Assembly (NCBI RefSeq): GCF_013387465.1
Contig: NZ_VYGV01000028.1
Coordinates: 273,501 to 337,500 of the forward strand
DNA length: 64,000 bases
Direction of reading: 5' to 3'
From: Hydrogenophaga aromaticivorans
GTDB taxonomy: Bacteria > Pseudomonadota > Gammaproteobacteria > Burkholderiales > Burkholderiaceae_C
Part shown: positions 52,995 to 62,508 of the stretch, piece by piece
How the letters are laid out: every line of letters begins with the position of its first letter
Position numbering within the stretch: position 1 is the first letter of the stretch
Made by a program: the position numbers and the translations under genes
Notes under the pieces: generated by a model
Seen by the model: the letters and a program-made list of their open reading frames with translations, nothing else
Databases searched by the model: none
What the model was told of the DNA's origin: nothing

Positions 52995-53915
52995 ATGAAA
53001 AAACAAGCGTTTGCCGCGGCCACCCTGTCCGCATTGACCCTGGGAGGCGTGGCGCATGCCCAGTCGTCCGTGACGCTCTACGGCGTTGCGGACATGGCGC
53101 TGGCGAAGGTCACAGGTCAGTCTTTGCGACTGGCAGGTGCGTCACCGCTGACCAATGGCAGCTCGCGCATCGGCTTTCGCGGAACCGAAGATCTGGGCGG
53201 CGGTCTGAATGCCTCGTTCAATTTCGAAGCCCAGGTCAATCCCGAAACCGGCGCGGCCTCAGATCCCTTCTTCGGTCGTGCGGCCAACCTGACGCTCAGC
53301 GGTGGTTTTGGGTCGGTGTTGTTGGGGCGGACCCTGAGCCCGGGCTTCCGCGCTGTCTCCGCATGGGAGTTGACCGGTGCCGCCAACTACAACCCCGTGA
53401 GCAGCCAGTTCTCTTATGTGGGTGTCAACTCCCGCAACAACAGCCAGATCACCTACACCACGCCCAGCTTCGGTGGCGTGACCGCAACCCTCGCGCACGT
53501 GCTCAAGGGCAACAACGCTGACGATGTTTCCAAGACCGAGTTCAACGTCATCTACCGTGGCGGTCCGCTGTCGGCCAGCCTGGCCTACAACAAATTGAGC
53601 AACAAGGACGCCAACCACATGGTGGGCGCCGCCTACAACTTTGGAGCGGCCCGTGTCGCGGCGAGCTACCAGGACGCGACGGGTGCCGGGCGTGGCAAAG
53701 GTTTCACTCTGGGTACTTCCATCCCGGCCGGTCCGGTCAACTTCATTGTGGATGTGGCGCGGGACACGGAGAACAAGGACACCGATCTGTTGCTGGAGGC
53801 ACGCTACCCGCTTTCCAAACGCACCTTCCTGTACGCCGCTCACGCCCGCAATGGCAAGGGCAAAGCCGAGACCGATGTCAACGCCACATTGATCGGCATG
53901 CGCCACAACTTCTGA
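52995..53915 (+). CDS. Gram-negative porin (PF13609-type)
   Basis: Outer-membrane channel of 306 residues with signal peptide (MKKQAFAAATLSALTLGGVA, cleaved near AHA-QSS), the typical mature start SSVTLYGVADMALAKV, the RIGFRGTEDLGGGLNASFNF block and a C-terminal Phe (LIGMRHNF). It is shorter than most family members (340-370). CTGGAGACA precedes the ATG. Position inside the operon suggests it admits the di- or tricarboxylate substrate. Confidence 0.92.
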   Translation: MKKQAFAAATLSALTLGGVAHAQSSVTLYGVADMALAKVTGQSLRLAGASPLTNGSSRIGFRGTEDLGGGLNASFNFEAQVNPETGAASDPFFGRAANLTLSGGFGSVLLGRTLSPGFRAVSAWELTGAANYNPVSSQFSYVGVNSRNNSQITYTTPSFGGVTATLAHVLKGNNADDVSKTEFNVIYRGGPLSASLAYNKLSNKDANHMVGAAYNFGAARVAASYQDATGAGRGKGFTLGTSIPAGPVNFIVDVARDTENKDTDLLLEARYPLSKRTFLYAAHARNGKGKAETDVNATLIGMRHNF

Positions 53916-53938
53916 TCCATCAGCTGTTCCTGGGTGAC

Positions 53939-53962
53939 AGGCCGCTTTCGGGCGGCCTTTTT
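53939..53962 (+). terminator. Rho-independent terminator after the porin gene
   Basis: AGGCCGC and GCGGCCT arms around TTTCG, followed by TTTTC, 24 bp after the porin stop. The PrpF-Bug gene downstream therefore probably has its own promoter in 53963-54008. Confidence 0.8.
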
Positions 53963-54008
53963 CGGTTTGCCGCCTTGCGCCAACGTCGTTCCAAAAGTAG
54001 AGTGAGCC

Positions 54009-56039
54009 ATGAAGCTGTCCATTCCCTGTGTTCTCATGCGTGCAGGTACTTCGCGTGGTCCTTTCTTCCTGCGCGACTGGCTGCCCGAAGGTGACGAGGC
54101 GCGCGACCAGGCGCTGATCGGCGCCATCGGTGCGTCGGATCCGCTGCAGCTCGACGGCCTGGGTGGTGGCAGCACGCTCAACAGCAAGGTGGCCATCGTT
54201 TCGCGCTCCACCCGGACCGATTGCGATCTCGACTACCTGTTCGCCCAGGTGGGGGTGGGGCACCAGTCGGTGGACACCCGGCCCAACTGCGGCAACATGC
54301 TCTCGGGCGTGGCCCCGTTTGCGATCGAGCAAGGGCTGATCCCGGCGCAGGATGGCACCACCACCGTGCGCATCCACAACGTCAACACCGGCTCGCAGAT
54401 CGAGGTGACCGTGTGCACGCCCGGTGGCAAGGTGACGTACGAAGGCGATGCGCGCATCGACGGTGTGGCGGGCACCGCGGCGCCCGTGCTGCTGAACTTT
54501 CTGGATGCCTGGGGCGCGGTGACCGGGCAACTTTTTCCCACGGGACAGCGCATCGACACCATCGAAGGCCTCGACGTGACCTGCATCGACGCGGCCATGC
54601 CCCTGATGATGTTGCGCGCCACCGACCTGGGGCTCACTGGTCGCGAGCGGCCGGCCGAGCTGGACGCCAATGTCGCGCTGCTGGCGCGCATCGAGGCGCT
54701 GCGGTTGCAGGCCGGACAGCGCATGGGTCTGGGCGACGTGTCGGGCAGCGTGGTTCCCAAACCGGTGTTGGTCAGTGCCGGTGACACGCCCAACAGCATC
54801 ACCTCGCGCTATTTCACGCCCCACAAATGCCACGCGTCACACGCCGTCACCGGCGCCATTGGCGTGGCGACAGCCTTCGCCTTGCCGGGTACGGTGGCCA
54901 GCGGTGAGGCGCGTTCGCCCGGGCGCCATCCGCTGGTGGTGCTGCATCCGGCCGGACAGATCGATGTGGAGGTGGAAATCGATGGCTCGGGCGACGCTGC
55001 CACTGTGCAGAGCGCAGCCCTGGTGCGCACGGCGCGCAAGATCATGCACGGCATGTTGCACCTGCCGGGCTATGTGTTTCCGCCCGCGCCCGCCGCGAAC
55101 GATGCCGTGCCCGGCGTAATGGCACAGCGCCAGTTCCCGCAACGCGAGGTGCACGTGATCGTGCCCACCAGCGCGGGCGGTGGCAACGACACCATGGCGC
55201 GAACCCTTGTGCGCAAGCTCGGTCCTCTGCTCGGGCAGTCGGTGGTGGTGGACAACCGGGCTGGTGCCAATGGCAGCATCGCCTGCGAGTACGTGGCTGC
55301 GGCCCAACCCGACGGCCACACGCTGATGTTTGGCTACATCGCCACCCATGGCATCAACCCGGCGCTGCAGAAGCTGCGCTACGACCCGGTGGCCGATTTC
55401 GCGCCCATCGGCCTGATCGGATATTCGCCCACGCTGCTGGTGGTGCCGGCCACGTTGGGGGTCGACAGCGTTGAGGACCTGGTGCGTCTGCTGCGCGAGT
55501 CACCCGGGCGTATGAGCTATGCCTCGGCTGGTGAGGGCACGGTGCCGCATTTCGCCGCCGAACTGTTTCGCCTGCAGACCGGTTCCCAGTTGCAGCGGGT
55601 GGATTTTTCCGGCGCCGCTCCCGCCATTGCCGACGTGGCCAATGGCCTGGTACAGGTCATGTTCCCCAGCCTGTTCACGGCCCAGCCCTATCTGCGAAGC
55701 GGGCGTCTGAAGGCGCTGGCGGTTGCCGGCCCGACACGCCTGCCCGCGCTGCCCGATGTGCCCACGCTACAGGAGGCGGGCGTGACGGGTGTCGAGATGA
55801 CACAGTGGTACGCATTGTTCGCGCCGGCCAAGACACCGCCTGCGGTGGTGCGGCAGCTGAACACCGCGCTCAATGGCGTGTTGAAGGATCCCGAGATCGT
55901 GGCGCGCATGGAGGCCGATGGCGCTCAGGTGCAAACCTCCACTCCAGGTCAATTACACGACCTGCTGATGACCGAGAGCGAGCGCTGGCATGGTGTGGTG
56001 CGACAGGCAGGTCTGCGACCCGATTTGAGCTTTGACTGA
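54009..56039 (+). CDS. PrpF-family isomerase fused to a signal-less Bug (TctC) binding-protein domain
   Basis: A single 676-residue frame. Residues 1 to about 358 are a complete PrpF/4-oxalomesaconate-tautomerase-type isomerase; the catalytic pair is present as Lys60 (GGGSTLNSKVAIV) and Cys94 (PNCGNMLSGVAPFAIE), and the C-terminus LVRTARKIMHGMLHLPGYVF is normal. Residues about 373-676 are a full-length mature Bug domain (FPQREVHVIVPTSAGGGNDT, then VVVDNRAGANGSIACEYVAA), closely similar without gaps to the Bug protein at 47686. The linker PPAPAANDAVPGVMAQ is not a signal peptide, so the receptor domain should stay in the cytoplasm. It may sense substrate or regulate the isomerase. A separate internal start at MAQRQFPQRE is possible but would give a leaderless receptor. 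Confidence 0.9.
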   Translation: MKLSIPCVLMRAGTSRGPFFLRDWLPEGDEARDQALIGAIGASDPLQLDGLGGGSTLNSKVAIVSRSTRTDCDLDYLFAQVGVGHQSVDTRPNCGNMLSGVAPFAIEQGLIPAQDGTTTVRIHNVNTGSQIEVTVCTPGGKVTYEGDARIDGVAGTAAPVLLNFLDAWGAVTGQLFPTGQRIDTIEGLDVTCIDAAMPLMMLRATDLGLTGRERPAELDANVALLARIEALRLQAGQRMGLGDVSGSVVPKPVLVSAGDTPNSITSRYFTPHKCHASHAVTGAIGVATAFALPGTVASGEARSPGRHPLVVLHPAGQIDVEVEIDGSGDAATVQSAALVRTARKIMHGMLHLPGYVFPPAPAANDAVPGVMAQRQFPQREVHVIVPTSAGGGNDTMARTLVRKLGPLLGQSVVVDNRAGANGSIACEYVAAAQPDGHTLMFGYIATHGINPALQKLRYDPVADFAPIGLIGYSPTLLVVPATLGVDSVEDLVRLLRESPGRMSYASAGEGTVPHFAAELFRLQTGSQLQRVDFSGAAPAIADVANGLVQVMFPSLFTAQPYLRSGRLKALAVAGPTRLPALPDVPTLQEAGVTGVEMTQWYALFAPAKTPPAVVRQLNTALNGVLKDPEIVARMEADGAQVQTSTPGQLHDLLMTESERWHGVVRQAGLRPDLSFD

Positions 56040-56052
56040 ATCTCGTAGGTTC

Positions 56053-56172
56053 ATGCCGGGTGAATTGCCCGCAAGCACCGCAACCGATATCCCGGATCTT
56101 CTGCGACCCACATCCCTGTGGGACTTGTTCTGGACCTTCAGTATGCTGGCACTGCAGGGCTTTGGTGGGGAC
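56053..56172 (+). pseudogene. Chromate transporter (ChrA) N-terminal stub
   Basis: ATG 56053 opens MPGELPASTATDIPDLLRPT and then SLWDLFWTFSMLALQGFGG, the first membrane helix of ChrA-type CHR proteins. Similarity ends abruptly after about 40 residues, and the following sequence is the non-coding end of the convergent ccoG gene. The remainder of the about 390-450-residue transporter is gone, so this is a junction scar. Confidence 0.72.
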
Positions 56173-56229
56173 ACAGTGCGAGCTGGTGGTGACCTGCCCC
56201 CCACCCGCCGAACAGGGGTTCTGGTGGGT

Positions 56230-57648
<1,419 letters not shown>

Positions 57649-57665
57649 GGTCTGGGTGAAGGGGT

Positions 57666-58325
57666 TCAGGTGGGGGCACCCGGCTGGCCGCCCGAGAGGG
57701 CCGCGGCCACCGGGGCCAGGTGGGTGCGCAGTTCGGGGCCGCCAAGCCACTCGTCCTCGCGAAAGAAGACCGGGTTCATGCGCAGCGCCGAGCCGCGTTC
57801 GCTCGAACCGCGGGCCGCCGCGGCCTGCGGGGCCTCGACCGACAGGCCGTCTTCTTCGCTGCGCAGCAGCACCCAGCTCGCCGGGCCATCGCCCAGGTGA
57901 GCCGGTGCCACCAGCGAGAAACCTTCCCAGGGCAGGTTGGCGATGCGCTCGAAACGGCCTGTCAGCAGCCAGCCGCGACCCGTGTCGTGGCCGCTCAGCG
58001 GCGGGCCGTCCAGGGCCACCGTGCCGGCGCGAAGGCCGGTGAGCAAGTCGGGCAGCCACAGCTCACGCAGGGCCACGTTGCGCGAGCGCACCAGTGCCTC
58101 GATGGCCAGACGCTGGGCCCGCAGGATGTCGGCGGCTTCGGCGTCGTGCTCGCGCAGGTGCCGGGCTCCCGCAGCCAGGTCGGGCAGGGTTCCGCCCGTA
58201 CCGCCTAGGGCGGGTGGCACGGCGCAGCGCAGCAGACCGGTGTCCACGACCCGCTGCAGTGCGCTTCGGGGAAGCGGGGTATTGGCGGGGGCGGTCGGAT
58301 CGGCGGCCAGGGGTTCAGTGTGCAT
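57666..58325 (-). CDS. Short acyl-CoA-dehydrogenase-like protein lacking the C-terminal domain
   Basis: A 219-residue protein with a helical N-terminal half (LLRCAVPPALGGTGGTLPDL) and part of the acyl-CoA-dehydrogenase middle beta-domain (GRGWLLTGRFERIANLPWEG). The C-terminal four-helix bundle, which completes the FAD and substrate sites, is missing; family members have about 380-400 residues. The gene ends normally 18 bp before ccoG and looks co-transcribed with it. It could be a degenerate flavoprotein or a truncated gene; I cannot give a function. Confidence 0.65.
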   Translation of the reverse strand: MHTEPLAADPTAPANTPLPRSALQRVVDTGLLRCAVPPALGGTGGTLPDLAAGARHLREHDAEAADILRAQRLAIEALVRSRNVALRELWLPDLLTGLRAGTVALDGPPLSGHDTGRGWLLTGRFERIANLPWEGFSLVAPAHLGDGPASWVLLRSEEDGLSVEAPQAAAARGSSERGSALRMNPVFFREDEWLGGPELRTHLAPVAAALSGGQPGAPT

Positions 58326-58478
58326 GCACCGTATGGTGGCCGCGAGGCATCTGATGGCCAAGGCCCAGATTTATTGAAAAGTGACCAGATCAGATGCGTT
58401 TTCGCAGACGGTCTGACCCGGCTGAAAATGCCCGAATCTGATCCGTGGCGCGGGGCGTTCGCGCGGGATACTCGTCCC

Positions 58479-58865
58479 ATGTTGTTCAAGCTGTTGTCGG
58501 ACGGACCGCGCACCTTCCGGGCCTTGCTGGCCGCCAGCGGCCTGGTGGGTCTGCAGTGGCTCGGCGATGCCGTGGTGACCAGATGGGGCTGGCTGGTTCC
58601 CGGCACGTTGGTGGGCCTGCTGCTCCTGCTCGGCGCCTTGTTCGCAGCGGGCGGGGTGCCGCAGGCGCTGGACGATGTGAGCACGCCGTTGCTGCGCCAC
58701 CTGATGCTCCTGCTCATTCCGTCGGTGGCCGCCGTGGGCCTGTACGCCGGCTTGCTGTCACAACACGCCGCAGCGTTCCTGCTCGTGGCGGTGGTTGTCA
58801 CGGCCCTGATGCTGGTCGTCACCGCCTGGACGCTGCAACGGCTGATCCGACGGTCGTCGCGCTGA
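58479..58865 (+). CDS. CidA/LrgA-family holin-like membrane protein
   Basis: A 128-residue protein with four hydrophobic helices and the CidA/LrgA pattern (WLVPGTLVGLLLLLGALFAA, then HLMLLLIPSVAAVGLYAGLL). The pair with the following CidB/LrgB-type gene is characteristic; such pairs affect murein hydrolase export or pyruvate/glycolate transport. Start ATG at 58479; an upstream in-frame ATG gives a polar leader without support. It overlaps the next gene in a TGATG junction. Confidence 0.88.
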   Translation: MLFKLLSDGPRTFRALLAASGLVGLQWLGDAVVTRWGWLVPGTLVGLLLLLGALFAAGGVPQALDDVSTPLLRHLMLLLIPSVAAVGLYAGLLSQHAAAFLLVAVVVTALMLVVTAWTLQRLIRRSSR

Positions 58866-59545
58866 TGCTCTGGTCGGTGATCACGCTGGCGGCCTACCTG
58901 GCCGCGCTGTGGCTGTACCGTCGCAGCGGCCACCACCTGCTGTGCCTGCCAGTGCTCACCGGCACGGCCCTGGTGCTCGCCGCGCTGGCGCTGGCCGGCA
59001 GCGGCTACCCGGTGTACGCCGAGGCCACCCGCGTGCTGCGCTGGCTCACGGGGCCGGCCATCATCGCGCTGGCCGTGCCGCTGTACCGGCAGGCGGCCTT
59101 GTTGCGGCGGCTGGCCGCACCCCTGCTCGTCGCGCTGGCGGCGGGTTGCCTGGTGTCGGTGCTGGGCACCCTGCTGCTGTGCGGACTCATGGGCACGCCG
59201 ATGGCTTTTGCGCTGTCGCTGGCGCCCAAGGCCGCCACCATGCCCATGGCCATGCTGGCGGCCGAGCGCGCAGGGGGTGTGCCCGCCGTGGCGGCCATGG
59301 CGGTGGTGGCCACCGGCGTGCTGGGCACCTGGCTAGCCGGGCCGCTGTTGCGCTGGCTGCGGGTGGATGAGGGGCCGCAGGGTGAGGTCGTGAGCAGCTT
59401 CACGCTCGGTCTTGTGGCACACGCCATCGGCGTCGCGCGGGTCCTGCAGACGCACCCGGGCAGCGTGGCTTTTGCGGCCCTGGCCATGGGGCTGAACGGG
59501 ATCGCCACCGCGCTGGTGCTGGCCCTGCTGTCGCGCTGGCTTTGA
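58865..59545 (+). CDS. CidB/LrgB-family membrane protein
   Basis: A 226-residue partner of the CidA/LrgA-type protein, with about seven helices and the family core PMAFALSLAPKAATMPMAML. The start ATG overlaps the upstream stop by one base. With CidA it may form a holin-like or organic-acid export complex in the inner membrane. The MocR-type regulator gene downstream on the same strand could be co-transcribed. Confidence 0.9.
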   Translation: MLWSVITLAAYLAALWLYRRSGHHLLCLPVLTGTALVLAALALAGSGYPVYAEATRVLRWLTGPAIIALAVPLYRQAALLRRLAAPLLVALAAGCLVSVLGTLLLCGLMGTPMAFALSLAPKAATMPMAMLAAERAGGVPAVAAMAVVATGVLGTWLAGPLLRWLRVDEGPQGEVVSSFTLGLVAHAIGVARVLQTHPGSVAFAALAMGLNGIATALVLALLSRWL

Positions 59546-59652
59546 TCACGCAGCACCCGTCGGATCGGCCGCTGGAATCGGGGGCGCTGCCGGGCGCTGG
59601 CCCGACCGTCTGCGCTGTAACATGCCCAGGAAATTGGACCTGGGAAGATCAG

Positions 59653-61089
59653 ATGACCGGCTTGCGACTGACCCGTTACCAGCAGCTGGCCGAAGACATG
59701 GCCGAGGCGATCCGTGGCGGCCTGCTGCGCCCGGGCGAGCGCCTGCCTTCGGTGCGGGCCACCTGCGCACAGCGCGGCGTGAGCCCGTCCACCGTGTTCC
59801 AGGCCTATGGCCACCTGGAATCGATCGGGCTCATCGAGGCGCGCGCCCGCTCCGGCTTTTTTGTGCGCGCCACGCGCCGGCCGGTGCGGGCCGGACCCGA
59901 GGTGGCGCCACCGCGCCGCGAAGCCACGCCGGTGGCCATCAGCGAACTGGTGTTCGACCTGCTGGGCTCCACCCGCGACGCCGATGTGGTGCCGCTGGGT
60001 TCGGCCTTTCCGGCACCGCACCTGTTCCCGTTCGATGAACTCGCGCGCAGCGGCGCGCGCGCCATGCGGCGCCTGAAGGCCAGCCAGATCACGGGTGCGC
60101 TGACCGCGGGTGACGAAGGCCTGCGCCAGGCCCTTCGCAAACGCTACACGCTGCAGGGTGTGCCGCTGGCCGACAACGAACTCATCATCACCAATGGCGC
60201 CATGGAGGCGCTCAACCTGTGCCTGCAGGCGGTCACCCGGCCGGGTGATGTGGTGGTGGTGGAGTCGCCCACGTTCTACGCCGCGCTGCAGGCCCTGGAG
60301 CGCCTGCACCTGAAGGCGGTGGAGGTGGCCACCGACCCGAAGGAGGGCGTGGACATCGAAGCGCTGGGCGAGCTGCTGGCCCGACAGAAGGTGGCGGCCT
60401 GCTGGTTCATGCCCACGTTCCAGAACCCGCTCGGCGCGCTCATGCCCACGGCCCGACGGCAGGCGCTGGTGGCGCTGCTGGCGCAGCACCGCGTGCCGCT
60501 GATCGAGGACGATGTGTACGGCGAGCTGCACGCGGGCACGCGCCGCCCGCCCCCGGCCAAGGCCTTTGACAGCGAGGGCGGGGTGTTGCACTGTTCATCG
60601 TTCTCCAAATGCCTGGCGCCCGGCTACCGTGTCGGCTGGGCCGCCGCAGGACGCTACGCACCCCAGGTCGAGCGGCTGAAGATGATGACCTCGCTGGCCA
60701 CCGCCATCCCGCCGCAGCTCGCGGTGGCCGATTACCTGGCGTTGGGCGGCTACGACCGGCACCTGCGGCGGCTGCGCGAAGCCCTGGCCACGCAGCAGCG
60801 GCACGCCTTGCGTCTGGTGGAGCGGCACTTTCCGGCCGGCACTCGCGTCACCCGTCCCGAAGGCGGGTATTTCATCTGGCTGGAGCTGCCGCCCGAGGTG
60901 GACGCCCTGGCGCTGCACCACCGCGCGCGCGCCTGCTCCATCAGCACCGCGCCAGGCGTGCTGTTCTCGGCCGATCACCGCTTCACCCACCACCTGCGGT
61001 TGAACGTGGGGCATCCTGGCGATGTGCGTTTTGACGGGGCGATCAGGACGCTGGGGCGGCTGGCGGTGGATCTGCAGGCGGGCCGGTGA
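59653..61089 (+). CDS. MocR-type regulator (GntR helix-turn-helix fused to a PLP aminotransferase-like domain)
   Basis: A 478-residue PdxR/MocR regulator. The N-terminal GntR domain (RYQQLAEDMAEAIRGGLLRP, GERLPSVRATCAQRGVSPST) binds DNA, and the C-terminal fold type I domain binds PLP through Lys319 (CSSFSKCLAPGYRVGW), with the Asp/Tyr cofactor segment LIEDDVYGELH. Such proteins regulate vitamin B6, GABA, taurine or transport genes. ATG 59653 gives the usual short N-terminus; an upstream in-frame start at 59542 is rejected. It sits downstream of the CidA/CidB-type pair; its target is unknown. Confidence 0.9.
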   Translation: MTGLRLTRYQQLAEDMAEAIRGGLLRPGERLPSVRATCAQRGVSPSTVFQAYGHLESIGLIEARARSGFFVRATRRPVRAGPEVAPPRREATPVAISELVFDLLGSTRDADVVPLGSAFPAPHLFPFDELARSGARAMRRLKASQITGALTAGDEGLRQALRKRYTLQGVPLADNELIITNGAMEALNLCLQAVTRPGDVVVVESPTFYAALQALERLHLKAVEVATDPKEGVDIEALGELLARQKVAACWFMPTFQNPLGALMPTARRQALVALLAQHRVPLIEDDVYGELHAGTRRPPPAKAFDSEGGVLHCSSFSKCLAPGYRVGWAAAGRYAPQVERLKMMTSLATAIPPQLAVADYLALGGYDRHLRRLREALATQQRHALRLVERHFPAGTRVTRPEGGYFIWLELPPEVDALALHHRARACSISTAPGVLFSADHRFTHHLRLNVGHPGDVRFDGAIRTLGRLAVDLQAGR

Positions 61090-61385
61090 TGGTGCCGCCG
61101 GCGGACCTGCTCGGCACATGGCGCCTGGCCAGCTGGCGCGCACGCTGACCCAGGCGCGCGAGGGGGCGTTCAGATAGGTCTTCGGGCTGTCGGCGAAATG
61201 GACCAGCCGCAGTGGGGTCTGGTGTTGTCTGGTCAGCAGGGCTGTGCGCTCCAGCGCGAGCGCGGACAGCGCCGTGAAATCGAGACGGCGAGGATGGAGT
61301 CGAAGTGCATGGGAATTCCTGGACGAACGAAGGCCCGCCCCGCGGCACAAGGCACGCGGAGCGTGGGATCGGTGGTGATGAACCG
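61090..61385. other. Intergenic region with a possible lipocalin-like fragment
   Basis: A short open stretch on the + strand overlapping the MocR stop reads PPADLLGTWRLASWRAR, which resembles the start of a lipocalin-like domain protein, and then loses similarity. No complete gene is visible on either strand. It probably holds another gene remnant. Confidence 0.3.
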
Positions 61386-61787
61386 CTAGGTGGTGTAGTC
61401 GCCGCTGGCTTCAGGCTGAAACAGCAGCGTGACGATCTCGGCCGCGCACCCGTTCCCATTGGGGGTTCGCCAGCGGGCGATGGCACCCACGCGCTGGCCA
61501 AGCAGGCTGGCGCCCACCGGCGAGAGCACGGAGATGAAACCCTGGTGCGGTTCGGCGTCGTTCGGGTAGCACAGCGTGAGCTTCTGCCGCTTCTTCGACG
61601 CCAGGTCTTCGACAATGACCTGCGAGTACATCGTGACGATGTCGGGCGGGATCTCGCGCGAGGGGACGAGGTCGAGCGAATCGAGGGTGTCAACCAGCTC
61701 GGGCGGAAGTTGTTCGCTGTGCAGGTTGTTCAGGCGTGCGAAATCGATCTCGGTGAGCAGCCGCTCACCATCCTGGGGCTTGTGCAT
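61386..61787 (-). CDS. rnk: Regulator of nucleoside diphosphate kinase, GreA/GreB C-terminal domain family
   Basis: A 133-residue protein with an N-terminal short coiled segment (ERLLTEIDFARLNNLHSEQL) and the GreA/GreB C-terminal fold (VTMYSQVIVEDLASKKRQKL, SPVGASLLGQRVGAIARWRT). Rnk binds RNA polymerase near the secondary channel and influences NTP pools and alginate-type regulation. ATG 61787 is chosen; a TTG twelve bases upstream is the alternative. It stands alone on the minus strand at the right end of the island. Confidence 0.87.
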   Translation of the reverse strand: MHKPQDGERLLTEIDFARLNNLHSEQLPPELVDTLDSLDLVPSREIPPDIVTMYSQVIVEDLASKKRQKLTLCYPNDAEPHQGFISVLSPVGASLLGQRVGAIARWRTPNGNGCAAEIVTLLFQPEASGDYTT

Positions 61788-62379
61788 GTTGCACTCCAAC
61801 TGGTGCAGGCGCGCCGCAAAAAGGCGACGCCCGCTATCGCGCTGGGCTGGGGCCCGGCGATAGATGGATTGCGCAAAAAGGAGGAAGGGGTATCGCCGGG
61901 CTTAAGAATGTGCGGCCGGCTGGCGCAGTCCCGCCGAGCCCATCAGCTTGCGACCGGCCACGGCGCCGCCTGCCGCGAGGCACAGGCGAGCTGCCGGGTG
62001 GGCAGTGTGGGTTGGATGGAGAGCCATGCGGGCATTGTAAGACGCAGCGTCATACAACATGGCATCCCGAAGCCGGGTGCTCTTTCAAACCGCGCGCGGG
62101 TGCGACGTCCTTGACGGGTTCTCCTTCGTGATCGGAACAGACTGCGCAGAACCTCCGCGCTCCTGGCGGGATTGCGTGCTCCCCTGCATGAGTGGGGATC
62201 AGGGATAAGAGCAGATAACGGCGTCAGAATCCTGTTGTCCGGGACGCTGTTTCTGCCCGAAGAGCGTTCGCTTGCGTGATCCGAGTAAAATTCAAGGCCA
62301 CTTCCTTTCGCGAGTTGGTAAGCCAAGCGGGTTGTTTTTGTAAGTTATTGATTTTTAAGGGTTTTATAGCCCCTTACAA
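61788..62379. other. Gene-free region at the right end of the island
   Basis: No convincing gene is present in these about 590 bp. A 41-codon frame on the minus strand (start near 62029, MALHPTHTAHPAARLC) has no ribosome site or family match. The last 100 bp (62280-62379) are clearly more AT-rich than the surroundings, including GTAAGTTATTGATTTTTAAG. AT-rich stretches beside a tRNA fragment are common at integrase attachment sites, but no integrase gene is seen. Confidence 0.5.
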
Positions 62380-62416
62380 GGCGTAGGTCGGCGGTTTGAC
62401 CCGTCAGCACCCACCA
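62380..62416 (+). repeat. Partial, diverged copy of the tRNA-Val 3' end (candidate att repeat)
   Basis: Matches 16981-17018 over 37 of 38 aligned positions' length, with one C-to-T change in the T-loop and one deleted C; it covers the anticodon-stem 3' arm, variable region, T-arm, acceptor strand and CCA. Weaker similarity extends to 62371. It cannot form a tRNA. It is followed at once by a tRNA-type terminator and the ppiD-like gene. It is best read as the distal attachment repeat of an island integrated into tRNA-Val. Confidence 0.85.
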
Positions 62417-62421
62417 TCATC

Positions 62422-62450
62422 GAAAAGGCGAACCCGGGTTCGCCTTTTTT
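62422..62450 (+). terminator. Rho-independent terminator, probably the original tRNA-Val terminator
   Basis: AAAAGGCGAACC and GGTTCGCCTTTT form a near-continuous stem around CG, followed by T residues, six bases after the truncated tRNA CCA. It would have ended the tRNA-Val transcript before the island separated the two halves. Confidence 0.85.
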
Positions 62451-62508
62451 GTTGCCGGCGCAGACAGAGCAGAGTCTGTTGCCGTTTGTTGTTTCAGGAA
62501 TTCAAGGC

